Part shown: piece by piece, positions 1 through 7,786 of the stretch
How the letters are laid out: each line of letters begins with the position of its first letter
Numbering within the stretch: position 1 is the first letter of the stretch
Source: JAOUEA01 sp040511595
Lineage (GTDB): Bacteria; Actinomycetota; UBA4738; HRBIN12
Reading direction: 5' to 3'
Assembly: GCA_040511595.1 (NCBI GenBank)
Contig: JBEVGU010000006.1
Location: forward strand, 1 to 57,993
Length of the DNA stretch: 57,993 nucleotides
Program-made: the position numbers and the translations under genes
The notes under the pieces: model-generated
Database searches by the model: none
The model's input: only the letters and a program-made list of their open reading frames with translations
What the model was told of the DNA's origin: nothing

Positions 1-510
1 GCCGTGCAGCCCGAGCATGCGCCATCCTTCCGGGAAGTGGCGGTCGTAGCAGATGTATACGCCGACAGGGCCGATCGCGGTCTCGAACACCGGGTAGCCC
101 CCCGTCCCGGGCGCGAAGTAGAACTTCTCCCAGAAGCCCTGTACCTGTGGGATGTGCTGCTTGCGGTACCTGCCGAGGTAGGTGCCGTCGGCGTCGATCA
201 CGGCGGCCGTGTTGTGATAGAGCCCCGGCTGCACGATCTCGTACATGGGCAGCACCATCACCATGCCGAGCTCCTTGGCGACGGACTGGAAGCGCTTCGT
301 GGTCGGCCCGTCGGGGATGGGCTCGGTGTAGCTGTAGTACTCGGTGTCCTGTACCTGGCAGAAGTACGGGCCGTAGAACAGCTCCTGGAAGCACATCACC
401 TGCGCGCCTTGCGACGCGGCCTCGCGCGCGGCCTCCTCGTGCTTGTCGATCATCTTGTCCTGGTCGCCGGCCCAATCGGTCTGAAGCAACGCGGCCCTCA
501 CGGTCGTCAT
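1..510 (-). CDS. Nitrilase-family carbon-nitrogen hydrolase (beta-ureidopropionase / N-carbamoylputrescine amidase type), 3' end outside the window
   Basis: The first 170 codons are present; the C-terminus lies beyond base 1. The catalytic Glu (CFQELFYGPYF), Lys (YRKQHIP) and Cys (ICYDRHFPEG) regions of the nitrilase superfamily are all visible in order. The family hydrolyses C-N bonds of N-carbamoyl or amide substrates in the cytosol. The ICYDRHFPEGWR signature with the upstream QVQGFWEKF stretch is typical of beta-ureidopropionases and N-carbamoylputrescine amidases, but sequence alone does not settle pyrimidine versus polyamine breakdown. The ATG at 510 has a GAGGAG ribosome site about 9 nt upstream. 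It diverges from the Crp/Fnr gene across about 145 bp. Confidence 0.9.
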   Translation of the reverse strand, partial: MTTVRAALLQTDWAGDQDKMIDKHEEAAREAASQGAQVMCFQELFYGPYFCQVQDTEYYSYTEPIPDGPTTKRFQSVAKELGMVMVLPMYEIVQPGLYHNTAAVIDADGTYLGRYRKQHIPQVQGFWEKFYFAPGTGGYPVFETAIGPVGVYICYDRHFPEGWRMLGLHG

Positions 511-655
511 GGTGTCTCGTCTCCTCGCTCGACGCGCTGTCGGGTCCATCGTAGTGACCCTCCAACCGAGGCGCGTGGCGTTCCCTTGGTTGGCGGCTCG
601 ACGCCTCGGCCTCGAGGGAGCACCATGGGTGGCACCGAGCCCGGGGGGGATTGAC

Positions 656-1348
656 GTGGCCAGGGATGACGAGGACCGTGCGGTGCGAGGCATGCAGCAG
701 CATCGGCTCTTCGCCGGGCTCCCGCGAGACCTGCTCGCCGACATGGTCGCCGCAGGCCACGTCCGAGCGTACCGGAGCAGCTCCTACGTCACGATGCAGG
801 GCGATGCGTCGGACGAGGTGTTCCTCTTGCTCGAGGGACGGCTCGAGATCTCCACTGCATCGCCCGCGTCGCGGCCGCAGCTCCGGTCGGTGCTGGAGCC
901 CGTCCGTCTCTTCGGCGAATTGGGCGTCCTGGCCGAGACCGAGCGGACGGCCTCGGTGTTGTGCATGGAGGATTCCCGCGTGTGGGTCCTCGAGCGCGAA
1001 CCCTTCGTGTCGCTGCTGGCGGCCCAGCCCGCCCTCGCGCTCGGGATGCTGAGCGCCCTGGCGCGGCAGGTCGTGTCGAAGGAGACGCTGGCCGCCGACC
1101 TCGTGTGGCTCGATCTGAAAGGGCGGCTCGCGAAGCGCCTCCTGCAGCTCGCGACCCCCGCCGGTGGGGAGGCACCATCCGTGGTGCCGCCGATCACGCA
1201 GGCGGATCTCGCGAGCCTCTGTGGCGTCACTCGCGAAAGCATCTCCAAGACGCTGGCCTCGTTCGGCAGGCGTGGTCTCGTGCGTCGTGACGGGCATGGA
1301 TACGTGCTCCTCGACATGGCCACGCTCGAGCGCCTCGCCGGGGGGTGA
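656..1348 (+). CDS. Crp/Fnr-family transcriptional regulator
   Basis: The 230-residue protein has an N-terminal cyclic-nucleotide-binding-like beta roll (about residues 20-135, including GDASDEVFLLLEGRLEI and LFGELGVL) and a C-terminal winged helix (about 150-228; ITQADLASLCGVTRESISK is the recognition region). The family dimerises on effector binding and activates or represses promoters. There is no Fnr-type N-terminal cysteine cluster, so an oxygen-sensing Fe-S role is unlikely. The GTG at 656 is preferred because a GGGGGGGA run ends 5 nt before it; the ATG at 692 is the alternative. It may read cyclic nucleotides made by the cyclase-domain proteins elsewhere in the window (inference). Confidence 0.9.
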   Translation: MARDDEDRAVRGMQQHRLFAGLPRDLLADMVAAGHVRAYRSSSYVTMQGDASDEVFLLLEGRLEISTASPASRPQLRSVLEPVRLFGELGVLAETERTASVLCMEDSRVWVLEREPFVSLLAAQPALALGMLSALARQVVSKETLAADLVWLDLKGRLAKRLLQLATPAGGEAPSVVPPITQADLASLCGVTRESISKTLASFGRRGLVRRDGHGYVLLDMATLERLAGG

Positions 1349-1358
1349 CGGCCACGTG

Positions 1359-1402
1359 CGACGACGGCGGATCGGGACGAACCGTCCGATCCGCCGTCGT
1401 CG
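1359..1402. terminator. Bidirectional terminator-like hairpin between convergent genes
   Basis: A perfect 17-bp inverted repeat (arms 1359-1375 and 1386-1402, CGACGACGGCGGATCGG) encloses a 10-nt loop between the end of the Crp/Fnr gene and the end of the facing gene. No T-tract follows on either strand, as is common for terminators in high-GC genomes. Confidence 0.75.
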
Positions 1403-1431
1403 GGCGCGGGAGGTCAGCCCGTGCTCGTTCG

Positions 1432-1878
1432 TCAGCACCCCTGCTTGACGGGGCAGCGGCCCCCACCACGAGGATTCACCGTCGCGGTTCCCCCTCCGGA
1501 GTAGGCGCCGCTCTCGCGCGCGCCGACAAAGCTGTCGGGCGTTCCGACCGGGATGCTCCCGGCGTAGGCGCCGCCTTCGCGGATCGCGGTCGCCGCTCCC
1601 ACGGATGCCGGGTTCGTCGCCGCGCCCGTCAGGCCGCCCGTGACAGGCGTTCCGGGGCCGTGCAGCGCGAAGTCGCCGGTCGGCCGATCGCCGGTGACCA
1701 CCTGCGTCGCCGGCGATGCCGGAGCCCGAACGACGGTGGTGGTGTCGCCGAGGTCCGAGGCGAGTCCCAGGGTGATCGCCGCGGCGAGGAGCGCCACCAC
1801 CGTGCCGATCGCCGCCCAGGTCCACAGTGAGTGTCCCTGGGTCGGCTCGACCGACCCTTGAGCCCTCGACGCATCCAT
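1432..1878 (-). CDS. Small single-pass membrane-anchored protein of unknown function
   Basis: The 148-residue product has a short cytoplasmic N-terminus, one hydrophobic segment at about residues 20-42 (AAIGTVVALLAAAITLGLA) and a Gly/Ala/Thr-rich, apparently extracytoplasmic remainder that ends CPVKQGC with two cysteines. The ATG at 1878 is chosen because AAGGAGGAG sits 3-4 nt upstream; the in-frame ATG 15 nt earlier lies inside that ribosome site. I recognise no domain. The segment from about 95 to 130 holds two loosely similar stretches (REGGAYAGSIPVG and RESGAYSGGGTATV), suggesting a short internal duplication. Confidence 0.7.
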   Translation of the reverse strand: MDASRAQGSVEPTQGHSLWTWAAIGTVVALLAAAITLGLASDLGDTTTVVRAPASPATQVVTGDRPTGDFALHGPGTPVTGGLTGAATNPASVGAATAIREGGAYAGSIPVGTPDSFVGARESGAYSGGGTATVNPRGGGRCPVKQGC

Positions 1879-2039
1879 GGCTCCTCCTTCCATCGGTGGC
1901 CACGTGGTTCGCAGCCCTCGAGCCGAAGGTAGGCGCGCCGCGCCGGCGGGTCGGTGACCCGAGCCACAGGCGGGGTGTGAGGTCGCTCACATGTCCGGTT
2001 GAGCGTGCTCGATCGGATCGACCGGTCGGAGGCCGCGAC

Positions 2040-2498
2040 TCAGCTGGACTGCGGCGGCGGAGCCGGCGGCGCCGGCGTGGGGGATGGGTTCGAGGATGGA
2101 AGCGCCGCCCCGGCGCCAGAAGCACGGTCCCATATCCGGTTCAGGTGCTCCTGGATGTAGACGCCGTTGCCGATGACGACGAACAGCATGATCACGATCG
2201 TGAGCGCCGGCTCGAGCTCCGGCTGGATCGACATGCGCCCCTCGACCGCTTGCAGGTGTTTGGCCGTGTTGTACATCGCGATGAACGGCGGCACGATGAT
2301 GATCCAGCCGAAGAGCATCGCCATCAGCGAGCGCACCGGGCTGATCGACTCGTCGTGCTCGAACCGCCGGAGCTCGTCGTTCACCTGGTAGTACCAGTAG
2401 AGGAAGTAGATGCCCAGCGTGATGAACGAGAGCCCGAGCACGCCGAGCGGGTTCCGTTTCAGGTACCGCTGACCATCGATCGTGACGGACTCCGCCAT
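2040..2498 (-). CDS. DUF4234-type membrane protein
   Basis: The 152-residue protein starts with a short soluble stretch, followed by NPLGVLGLSFITLGIYFLYWYYQVNDE, the hallmark of DUF4234 proteins (a Gly-rich first membrane helix followed by YW-YY). There are three likely membrane helices (about 17-40, 55-75 and 95-115) and a Pro/Ala/Ser-rich tail. GGGGGAGG lies 5 nt before the ATG. The function of the family is unknown. It stands alone; the roughly 200 bp upstream, to the LigD-like gene, hold nothing I can recognise. Confidence 0.8.
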   Translation of the reverse strand: MAESVTIDGQRYLKRNPLGVLGLSFITLGIYFLYWYYQVNDELRRFEHDESISPVRSLMAMLFGWIIIVPPFIAMYNTAKHLQAVEGRMSIQPELEPALTIVIMLFVVIGNGVYIQEHLNRIWDRASGAGAALPSSNPSPTPAPPAPPPQSS

Positions 2499-2698
2499 CC
2501 TGCCTCCCCCGAACGTGTGGGTGAGGAGTCTAGGTCATCGCTCGGGGTGGCAGCATCGTGAGGAGCATCACCGTCGGTTCGAGGGCTTCGAGAGCGTGCG
2601 GGCGACCGCGCTCATGGGGGCCCGCCTGCCCGTTGCGTCGAGGCCGTGGTCGCGATGCCGACGTTCGACATGGGCCTCGGCTCCTCGGACCGGGCCGG

Positions 2699-3580
2699 TC
2701 AGTCCCGCAGCAGCGATGCCGGCAGGCGCTGGCGTTCTCCCACCAGGCGCTGCCAGCTGTGCGGCCCCGGTCGATCGAGGAGGCCGGCCACCGTCGCGAG
2801 CGTGAAGTCGGCCGGGGCGGCGCCGGCCAGCTCCGCGGGGACCAACGGGAACGAGACGGTGCCCTCCGCCCGAGCCCTGGGGGAGAACGGCGCCACGATC
2901 GTCGCGCCGGTGCCGTTGCGCGAGGGGTCGAGCATGACCCGTCCCTTGCGGCCGGCCTTGCGGAACGAGTCCGTGACGAGGTCCGGGCGGCGGCCGGCCA
3001 CGATCGCCGTCACCCTGGCGGCGGCGCGACGCAGGTCCTCGGCCGAGACGCGGCGTTCGATCGGCGTCACCACGTGCAGCCCTTTGCCGCCGGTGGTCTT
3101 CACGCCCGACGTGAGCTCATGGTCCTCGAGCACCTCGAGGACGAGTCCCGCGACCTCGACCGCGGCCTCGAACGCCCCGTCGGGCGGGTCGATGTCGACG
3201 ACCAGCAGGTCTGGCCGATCGAGCTTGTCGGCCCGGACCGGCGCCGGATGCAGCTCGAGCGAGGCCTGGTTGCCCAACCAGGCGAGGGTGGCGCGGTCGT
3301 CGCACACGACGAAGTCGACATCGCGGCCGGCGCTCGGCGCTGGGATCCTCACGGTGCGAATCCACTCTGGCGCGTAGCTCGACGCGGCCTTCTGGAAGTA
3401 CCGCTTGCCCCCGACGCCGTCGGGTGCCCGTACCAGCGTGAGCGGGCGGTCGCGGAGCCACGGCAGCATGTGGTCCGCCACGGCCTCGAGGTAGTCCACG
3501 AAGGCCTGCTTCGTGATGTCGATCGCGGGCCACAACAGCTTGTCCGGACGCGTGACTTCGACGCGGGCGGGCGATCTCAT
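2699..3580 (-). CDS. LigD polymerase-domain protein (NHEJ primase/polymerase family)
   Basis: The 293-residue protein is a stand-alone copy of the polymerase domain of DNA ligase D, an archaeo-eukaryotic primase relative that adds (ribo)nucleotides during non-homologous end joining. Visible family marks are VTRPDKLLWPA near the N-terminus, KRYFQKAA, the metal-binding acidic motif VVDIDPPDG (about 150), TSGVKTTGGKGLHVVTPI, and DPSRNGTGATIVAPFSPRARAEGTVSFPL near the end. The ligase-domain partner is a separate gene at 45138-46145, about 42 kb away, and no Ku or 3'-phosphoesterase gene is visible. The acidic gene 23 nt upstream could be cotranscribed. Confidence 0.92.
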   Translation of the reverse strand: MRSPARVEVTRPDKLLWPAIDITKQAFVDYLEAVADHMLPWLRDRPLTLVRAPDGVGGKRYFQKAASSYAPEWIRTVRIPAPSAGRDVDFVVCDDRATLAWLGNQASLELHPAPVRADKLDRPDLLVVDIDPPDGAFEAAVEVAGLVLEVLEDHELTSGVKTTGGKGLHVVTPIERRVSAEDLRRAAARVTAIVAGRRPDLVTDSFRKAGRKGRVMLDPSRNGTGATIVAPFSPRARAEGTVSFPLVPAELAGAAPADFTLATVAGLLDRPGPHSWQRLVGERQRLPASLLRD

Positions 3581-3603
3581 GCGGGGAACCCGCTGCCTCG
3601 GGA

Positions 3604-3834
3604 TCAGCCGGGCGATCGTTCGTCGTCGGCTTCGACGGGAACCGGCGTTGCCTGTTCGAGGGCGTCGGCCTCGGGGGCGTCTTCGGGGAGGTGGTCCGGG
3701 AAGGGATCGGCCTCCTCGCCAGTCCCATCGTCAACGACGGGCACCGCCTGCTCGAGCGCGTCTGCCTCCGGCACGGACTCGCTCGCGTCGCGGCCTTCGG
3801 CGTCGTGGCGGGGTGGATCGGGATGGTTGGGCAT
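3604..3834 (-). CDS. Small acidic protein with a duplicated PEADALEQA motif
   Basis: The 76-residue protein is strongly acidic and has no hydrophobic core. PEADALEQA followed by (V/T)PV occurs twice (about residues 22-33 and 54-65), each time followed by a D/E-rich stretch, so it looks like an internal tandem duplication and is probably disordered. GAGGAGG lies 6 nt before the ATG at 3834, supporting translation. It is 23 nt upstream of the LigD polymerase-domain gene on the same strand. Short actinobacterial proteins with a similar PEADALEQ motif are known to me only as hypotheticals; no function can be assigned. Confidence 0.65.
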   Translation of the reverse strand: MPNHPDPPRHDAEGRDASESVPEADALEQAVPVVDDGTGEEADPFPDHLPEDAPEADALEQATPVPVEADDERSPG

Positions 3835-3996
3835 CGTGTGCCTCCTCGCGGCTCGGGAGCTCGCTCGTGCGTGCTACCCCGGCGTGGCCTCGATGAACCT
3901 CACCGTGTCGGGAACCCTGCCACCATACGTCGGACCAGGCACCGCTGCCGCCGGCGTCCGCCCCGACGTTCGTCGAGAGGCGATCGCCGGACCGGC

Positions 3997-4002
3997 TACG
4001 AT
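3997..4002 (+). promoter_or_regulatory. Leaderless -10 box (TACGAT, 7 nt before ATG 4010)
   Basis: TACGAT is followed by exactly 7 nt and then an ATG, the same geometry seen before eight other genes in this window. Transcription would start at the A of the start codon. No ribosome site is present. Confidence 0.55.
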
Positions 4003-4009
4003 GACGACC

Positions 4010-4285
4010 ATGCGGGGCGACAGCGTCGAGGTGACCGTCGACGTGGGCAACGGCGTGCAGACGTTCGAGATCCGGGCCACCCGGGCGGGCCGGCGCGTGG
4101 AGGTGACCACCGGGCGGACCGTCGTCGAGGTGGCCGAGCTCACTCGAGGCGGCACAGCGGTGCGCACGGCGAGGTTCATGGCCTCTCGCGTGGTGGCGCT
4201 GGTCGAGCATCCGGCCGAGCGGGAGCCGGCAGGTACCCGGGCGGGAGGCCGTCGCCAGATCGAAGGCCAAGGGTCGCTTGGCTGA
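4010..4285 (+). CDS. Small beta-rich protein of unknown function
   Basis: The 91-residue product has the alternating pattern of a small beta-sheet protein (VEVTVDVGNGVQTFEIRAT, RRVEVTTGRTVVEVAEL, VRTARFMASRVVALVEHP). The ATG at 4010 is preferred to the one at 4001 because the earlier ATG overlaps the proposed -10 box. It ends 6 nt before the thioredoxin-like gene, so the two are probably cotranscribed. I do not recognise the family; codon use and spacing argue that it is real. Confidence 0.6.
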   Translation: MRGDSVEVTVDVGNGVQTFEIRATRAGRRVEVTTGRTVVEVAELTRGGTAVRTARFMASRVVALVEHPAEREPAGTRAGGRRQIEGQGSLG

Positions 4286-4291
4286 GTTGTC

Positions 4292-4744
4292 ATGAGCCCG
4301 TTGCAGATCGGGGACGACGCTCCTGTGGTGCCGGGGGTTCGGTTCGGCGGCAATCCGGTCGGTCTCTTCTTCTACAAGGTGACGTGTCCGACGTGCCGGA
4401 TGGCGGCTCCGGCGATGTCGGGGTTCGAACGAGCGTTTCCCGGGAGCGTGATCGGGATCGGCCAGGATCCGGCCGCGGCGCTCGAGACGTTCACGGACGA
4501 GTTCGACTTGGGCATCGTGTCGATCGAGGACGAGCCGCCCTATCGGCTCTCCGACGCCTTCGCGGTCGAGACGGTGCCGACGCTGTTCCTGATCGGTGAC
4601 GACGGGCGCGTGCTCGACGCGGTGGGTGCCTGGGATCGAGAAGGCTTCAACCGGGTGGCCGCGACGCTTGCCGATCGCCTCGGCGTCGAGCGGGTGGTCG
4701 TGTCCGCTCCCGACGACGGACGCCCGGACTTCAAGCCCGGCTGA
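4292..4744 (+). CDS. TlpA/thioredoxin-like protein with a CPTC active site
   Basis: The 150-residue protein has a thioredoxin fold with the redox motif FYKVTCPTCRMAAPAM at about residues 28-43 and the cis-proline region ETVPTLFLIGDDG at about 90-102. There is no signal peptide or membrane anchor, so it is probably cytosolic. The likely role is thiol-disulfide exchange or peroxide reduction; the substrate is unknown. It follows the small gene ending at 4285 by 6 nt. Confidence 0.85.
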   Translation: MSPLQIGDDAPVVPGVRFGGNPVGLFFYKVTCPTCRMAAPAMSGFERAFPGSVIGIGQDPAAALETFTDEFDLGIVSIEDEPPYRLSDAFAVETVPTLFLIGDDGRVLDAVGAWDREGFNRVAATLADRLGVERVVVSAPDDGRPDFKPG

Positions 4745-4783
4745 GGCTCGCGCAACATGCGCTCGGTCTGAGCGCGAAGGCGA

Positions 4784-6358
4784 TCACGGCCGGCCACGCG
4801 GCGCCGGCTCGAGAGGCGCCGCGATGCCCGGTTCCCGTTCCCCTGGCCGAGCGTCGGCAGCGAGCAGCGCGTCGGCCGCGACCCGTTGAGCCTCCGCGGG
4901 CGATCGGTCGTCCGCGAGGTTCGTGACGGCTGCGCGCACCCTCGAGGACAGGGCGGCCGTGCCGCCCCCGAGCGACGCCCCCGACCGATCGATGTCCAGC
5001 ACGTCGTTCGCCATCAGCACCTCGACAGAGACGATCTCCTCGAGCAGGCCGAGGGCGTCATGTGCCTTGCTCACGGCGAGTGGCGCGCCCGTGGCGTGGT
5101 CCTCGACGCCCATGTCGAGCGGCGGCACGTCCAACGTCGCGGGCGCGGCCAGCTGCTTGAGCTCGGCGAACGAGGCGGCCGCCGGATACCGCAAGGTGAC
5201 GCCGACCAGCTCCGGCGGCCCCTCGCCCTCCGGCGGCCCTGCTCCGTCCGGCGGCCCAGCGCCAGTGAGGGAGCTGAAGAACGCGTCCCAGAGGTGACTC
5301 AGGCGCCGATCCGCGATCTGGCCGGTGTGCGCGATCGACACGCGGAGCTGATCGAACGCGATCGCCATCACGATCGGATGGAAGTTCCCGTTGTGGATCA
5401 TGGCGTCCTGCTCGATCGAGACGAGCGGGTTGTCGCCGTGCCCGTTCAGCTCGACCTCCACGGCCCGCCGTGCCCACGCGATCGCCTCGCGAAACGCGCC
5501 GTGCACCTGTGGGATCACGCGGAACGACAACGGGTCCTGCACCGAGCGCGCGACGCCGGCCTCCAGCACGAAGCTTCCCTCGAGCGCCGCCTGCACCGCT
5601 CGGCTCGACGCAGCCTGACCGGGGAACGGCTTCCCGTCACCCACCGCCGGGTTCACGATCGACGGGTTGCCCTTCGTCGCCTCGAGCGAGAGCGCGGCCA
5701 CCACGTCGACGAGCTCCGCGAGCCGTCGTGCGCGCTCGAGCGCGACCGCCGCCTCACCGATCGTGACGGCGTTGGACGACATGATCGTAAGCCCGTCCTT
5801 CGGCTCGAGGCGCAGCGGCTCGATGCCGGCGCGGCGGAGGGCCTCGGCGCCCGCGAGTCGCTCGCCGTCGAGCTCGGTCGTACCCATGCCGATGGCGACC
5901 TGTCCGATCGTCGCGAGCTGCCCGAGGTCGCCGGTGCCGACGGAGCCCCGAGATGGCACGATCGGGTGCACGCCGGCGTTCAGCATCTGCACGAGCACGT
6001 CGGCCACCCGAGGGCTCGCGCCCGAGCCTCCTCGAGCGATGCCGTTCACCCGGGCCGCGATCGCGGCCCGGACCAGCTCGGTCGGCAACGGGTCGCCGAG
6101 GCCGCCGGCGTGTCCCACCAACAACATCTCCTGGGTCCTACGGAGCTCCTCGGCCCGCAGGCGCGTGTCCTTCATGTGACCCACGCCCGTGTTCAACCCG
6201 TAGACCGGCTCGTCGCCCCCGAGCATGCGGTCGATCACGGCACGGCTGGCCTCGATCGTGGCGCGCGCGTCGTCGCCGATCTCGAGCCTGGCTCCTCGCG
6301 CGACGTCGAGCAGCTCCTCGATGGTGAACGGCGCCGCGGTGATCGTGACGGTATCCAC
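4784..6358 (-). CDS. Aromatic amino-acid ammonia-lyase family protein with an altered MIO triad
   Basis: The 524-residue protein belongs to the histidine/phenylalanine ammonia-lyase fold: VYGLNTGVG near the N-terminus, SSNAVTIGEAA in the middle, and the NGHGDNPLVS and HNGNFHP segments of the active site. Canonical members form the MIO cofactor from Ala-Ser-Gly in GSVGASGDLAPLA; here the segment reads RGSVGTGDLGQLATIG, so the triad position appears as Gly-Thr-Gly. A Pro/Gly-rich insert (about 365-385) comes from an 18-bp DNA repeat. The GTG start at 6358 lies 1 nt after the stop of the hydrolase-cyclase gene, so the two are almost certainly cotranscribed. Without an ordinary MIO the reaction cannot be named; an isomerase, a lyase with another substrate, or an inactive relative are all possible. 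Confidence 0.82.
   Translation of the reverse strand: MDTVTITAAPFTIEELLDVARGARLEIGDDARATIEASRAVIDRMLGGDEPVYGLNTGVGHMKDTRLRAEELRRTQEMLLVGHAGGLGDPLPTELVRAAIAARVNGIARGGSGASPRVADVLVQMLNAGVHPIVPSRGSVGTGDLGQLATIGQVAIGMGTTELDGERLAGAEALRRAGIEPLRLEPKDGLTIMSSNAVTIGEAAVALERARRLAELVDVVAALSLEATKGNPSIVNPAVGDGKPFPGQAASSRAVQAALEGSFVLEAGVARSVQDPLSFRVIPQVHGAFREAIAWARRAVEVELNGHGDNPLVSIEQDAMIHNGNFHPIVMAIAFDQLRVSIAHTGQIADRRLSHLWDAFFSSLTGAGPPDGAGPPEGEGPPELVGVTLRYPAAASFAELKQLAAPATLDVPPLDMGVEDHATGAPLAVSKAHDALGLLEEIVSVEVLMANDVLDIDRSGASLGGGTAALSSRVRAAVTNLADDRSPAEAQRVAADALLAADARPGEREPGIAAPLEPAPRGRP
5211..5257. repeat. Three-copy 18-bp-period repeat inside the lyase gene
   Basis: TCCGGCGGCCC recurs at 5211, 5229 and 5247, an 18-bp period that keeps the reading frame. 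It encodes GPPDGA/GPPEGE-type hexapeptides, a flexible Pro/Gly loop absent from typical ammonia-lyases. Confidence 0.75.
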
Positions 6359-6359
6359 G

Positions 6360-7685
6360 TCAGACGACCTCGTACACGCGCCACTCGCCGGGCACGCCCT
6401 TCAGCTCGTGCGCGCCGCGGTCGCGGAACTCGATGCCTGAGCCAACGACGACGTCTTTCACGGTCGAGGAGACGAAGACCTCGCCGGCCCCTGCGAGGGC
6501 GGAGATGCGCGCCCCGATGTGCACGGCGAGCCCCTGCACGTCGCCGTCGGAGAGCTCGACCTCGCCCGTGTGCACGCCGGCGCGGATGTCGAGGCCGATC
6601 GCCTCGATCGTCGTGGCTGCGGCCCGCGCGCACTCGATCGCGCGCCTCGGGCTGTCGAACGTGGCGAGGAAGCCGTCTCCTGCGGTGTGCACCTCGCGCC
6701 CACCGAACCGCTCGAGTTCCGCGCGGAGCAGCCGGTGGTGGCGTTCCAGCAGGTCCCGCCAGTCGCGATCGCCGAGCTCGGAGGCTCGCTCCGTCGAGCC
6801 CACGACGTCGGTGAAGAGCACCGTGGAGAGCACGCGGTCGTGTCGGGGAGGTGGCCGAGTGCCCGTGAGGAACCCCTCGATCTCGTCAGCGATGTCCTCG
6901 ACGTCGTCGGCGAAGATCGCGGTGCCGGTTCCTTCCACCTCGGCCAAGCGAGCGTCGGGAAGTGCTGCGACCAACGCTCGCGCGTTCCGCATGGGCAGGA
7001 TGGTGTTGCCGGTTCGGTTCATCACGAGCACGGGCGCCTTCACATCGTTCAGCTGATCCCGGATGTCCAACGACAGCTGGGCCCGGACGAACGCGTCGAC
7101 CCGGAAGCCGCTCGATGCGGAGCGGTTGTAGCGACGGAACCACGAGCGGAAGCCGGGTTCGTTCATCCGCGCGGGGGCCACGATCGACAGATGGGTCTCC
7201 ATGTCGATCTGTGCGCTCGCTTCCGCCATGCGCTGCAACACATCGAGCTCGACGCCGAAGTCGTCGTCCTCGGACGGGAGGAGCCGGGGTGAGGTCTCGA
7301 AGGCGACGACGCCGGTCACCCGATCGGGATGCGTGGCGGCGAACGACAACGCCAGCGCCCCCGCATCCGTCGTGCCCATCACGGTCGCGCGATCGCTTCC
7401 GGCCGCGTCCATGACCGTCTCGAAGTCCACGAGCTGCTCCTCGAACGTCGGGATCGCATCGAGTGGGTCCGACATGCCCATGCCCCGGCGGTCGAACCGG
7501 ATCAATCGCGAGAACTCGCCCATCCGGTCGTACAGTCGCCGCAGCTTCGGGTCTTCCCACCCGATCTCGAGGTGCGAGACGGTGCCGTGCATCAGCACGA
7601 GGTCCACGTGGCCGGAGCCCGTCACCTGATAGGCGATGTGCACGCCGTCGGGGGCGAGGGTGTATTCGGTCTCGACCGGTGTCAT
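6360..7685 (-). CDS. Alpha/beta-hydrolase fused to a class III adenylate/guanylate cyclase domain
   Basis: The 441-residue protein has an N-terminal alpha/beta-hydrolase domain (about 1-265) and a C-terminal class III cyclase homology domain (about 280-441). The cyclase part has both metal-binding Asp regions (TVLFTDVVGST and HTAGDGFLATF) and the RAGVHTGEVE and VHIGARISALA motifs. At the nucleophile elbow, where such fusions usually have G-x-S-x-G, this protein reads MGTTDAGALAL, so the Ser is replaced by Thr and the hydrolase domain may act as a sensor. The ATG at 7685 is favoured over an upstream TTG; GAGACT stands 7 nt before it. It directly precedes the ammonia-lyase gene. Confidence 0.88.
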   Translation of the reverse strand: MTPVETEYTLAPDGVHIAYQVTGSGHVDLVLMHGTVSHLEIGWEDPKLRRLYDRMGEFSRLIRFDRRGMGMSDPLDAIPTFEEQLVDFETVMDAAGSDRATVMGTTDAGALALSFAATHPDRVTGVVAFETSPRLLPSEDDDFGVELDVLQRMAEASAQIDMETHLSIVAPARMNEPGFRSWFRRYNRSASSGFRVDAFVRAQLSLDIRDQLNDVKAPVLVMNRTGNTILPMRNARALVAALPDARLAEVEGTGTAIFADDVEDIADEIEGFLTGTRPPPRHDRVLSTVLFTDVVGSTERASELGDRDWRDLLERHHRLLRAELERFGGREVHTAGDGFLATFDSPRRAIECARAAATTIEAIGLDIRAGVHTGEVELSDGDVQGLAVHIGARISALAGAGEVFVSSTVKDVVVGSGIEFRDRGAHELKGVPGEWRVYEVV

Positions 7686-7773
7686 GGCCAGGAGTCTCGC
7701 CGGTCGTCGCTCATCGCACAATCCGCCGCTCCTACGCCGGCGTCCCTTCGGGCTTCCCGGCGCGAGCCGGGGC

Positions 7774-7779
7774 TAGACT
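7774..7779 (+). promoter_or_regulatory. Leaderless -10 box (TAGACT, 7 nt before ATG 7787)
   Basis: TAGACT plus 7 nt leads directly to the cyanophycinase ATG. No Shine-Dalgarno is present, so the cyanophycin operon is probably transcribed from its own start codon. Confidence 0.6.
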
Positions 7780-7786
7780 GCCTGAC

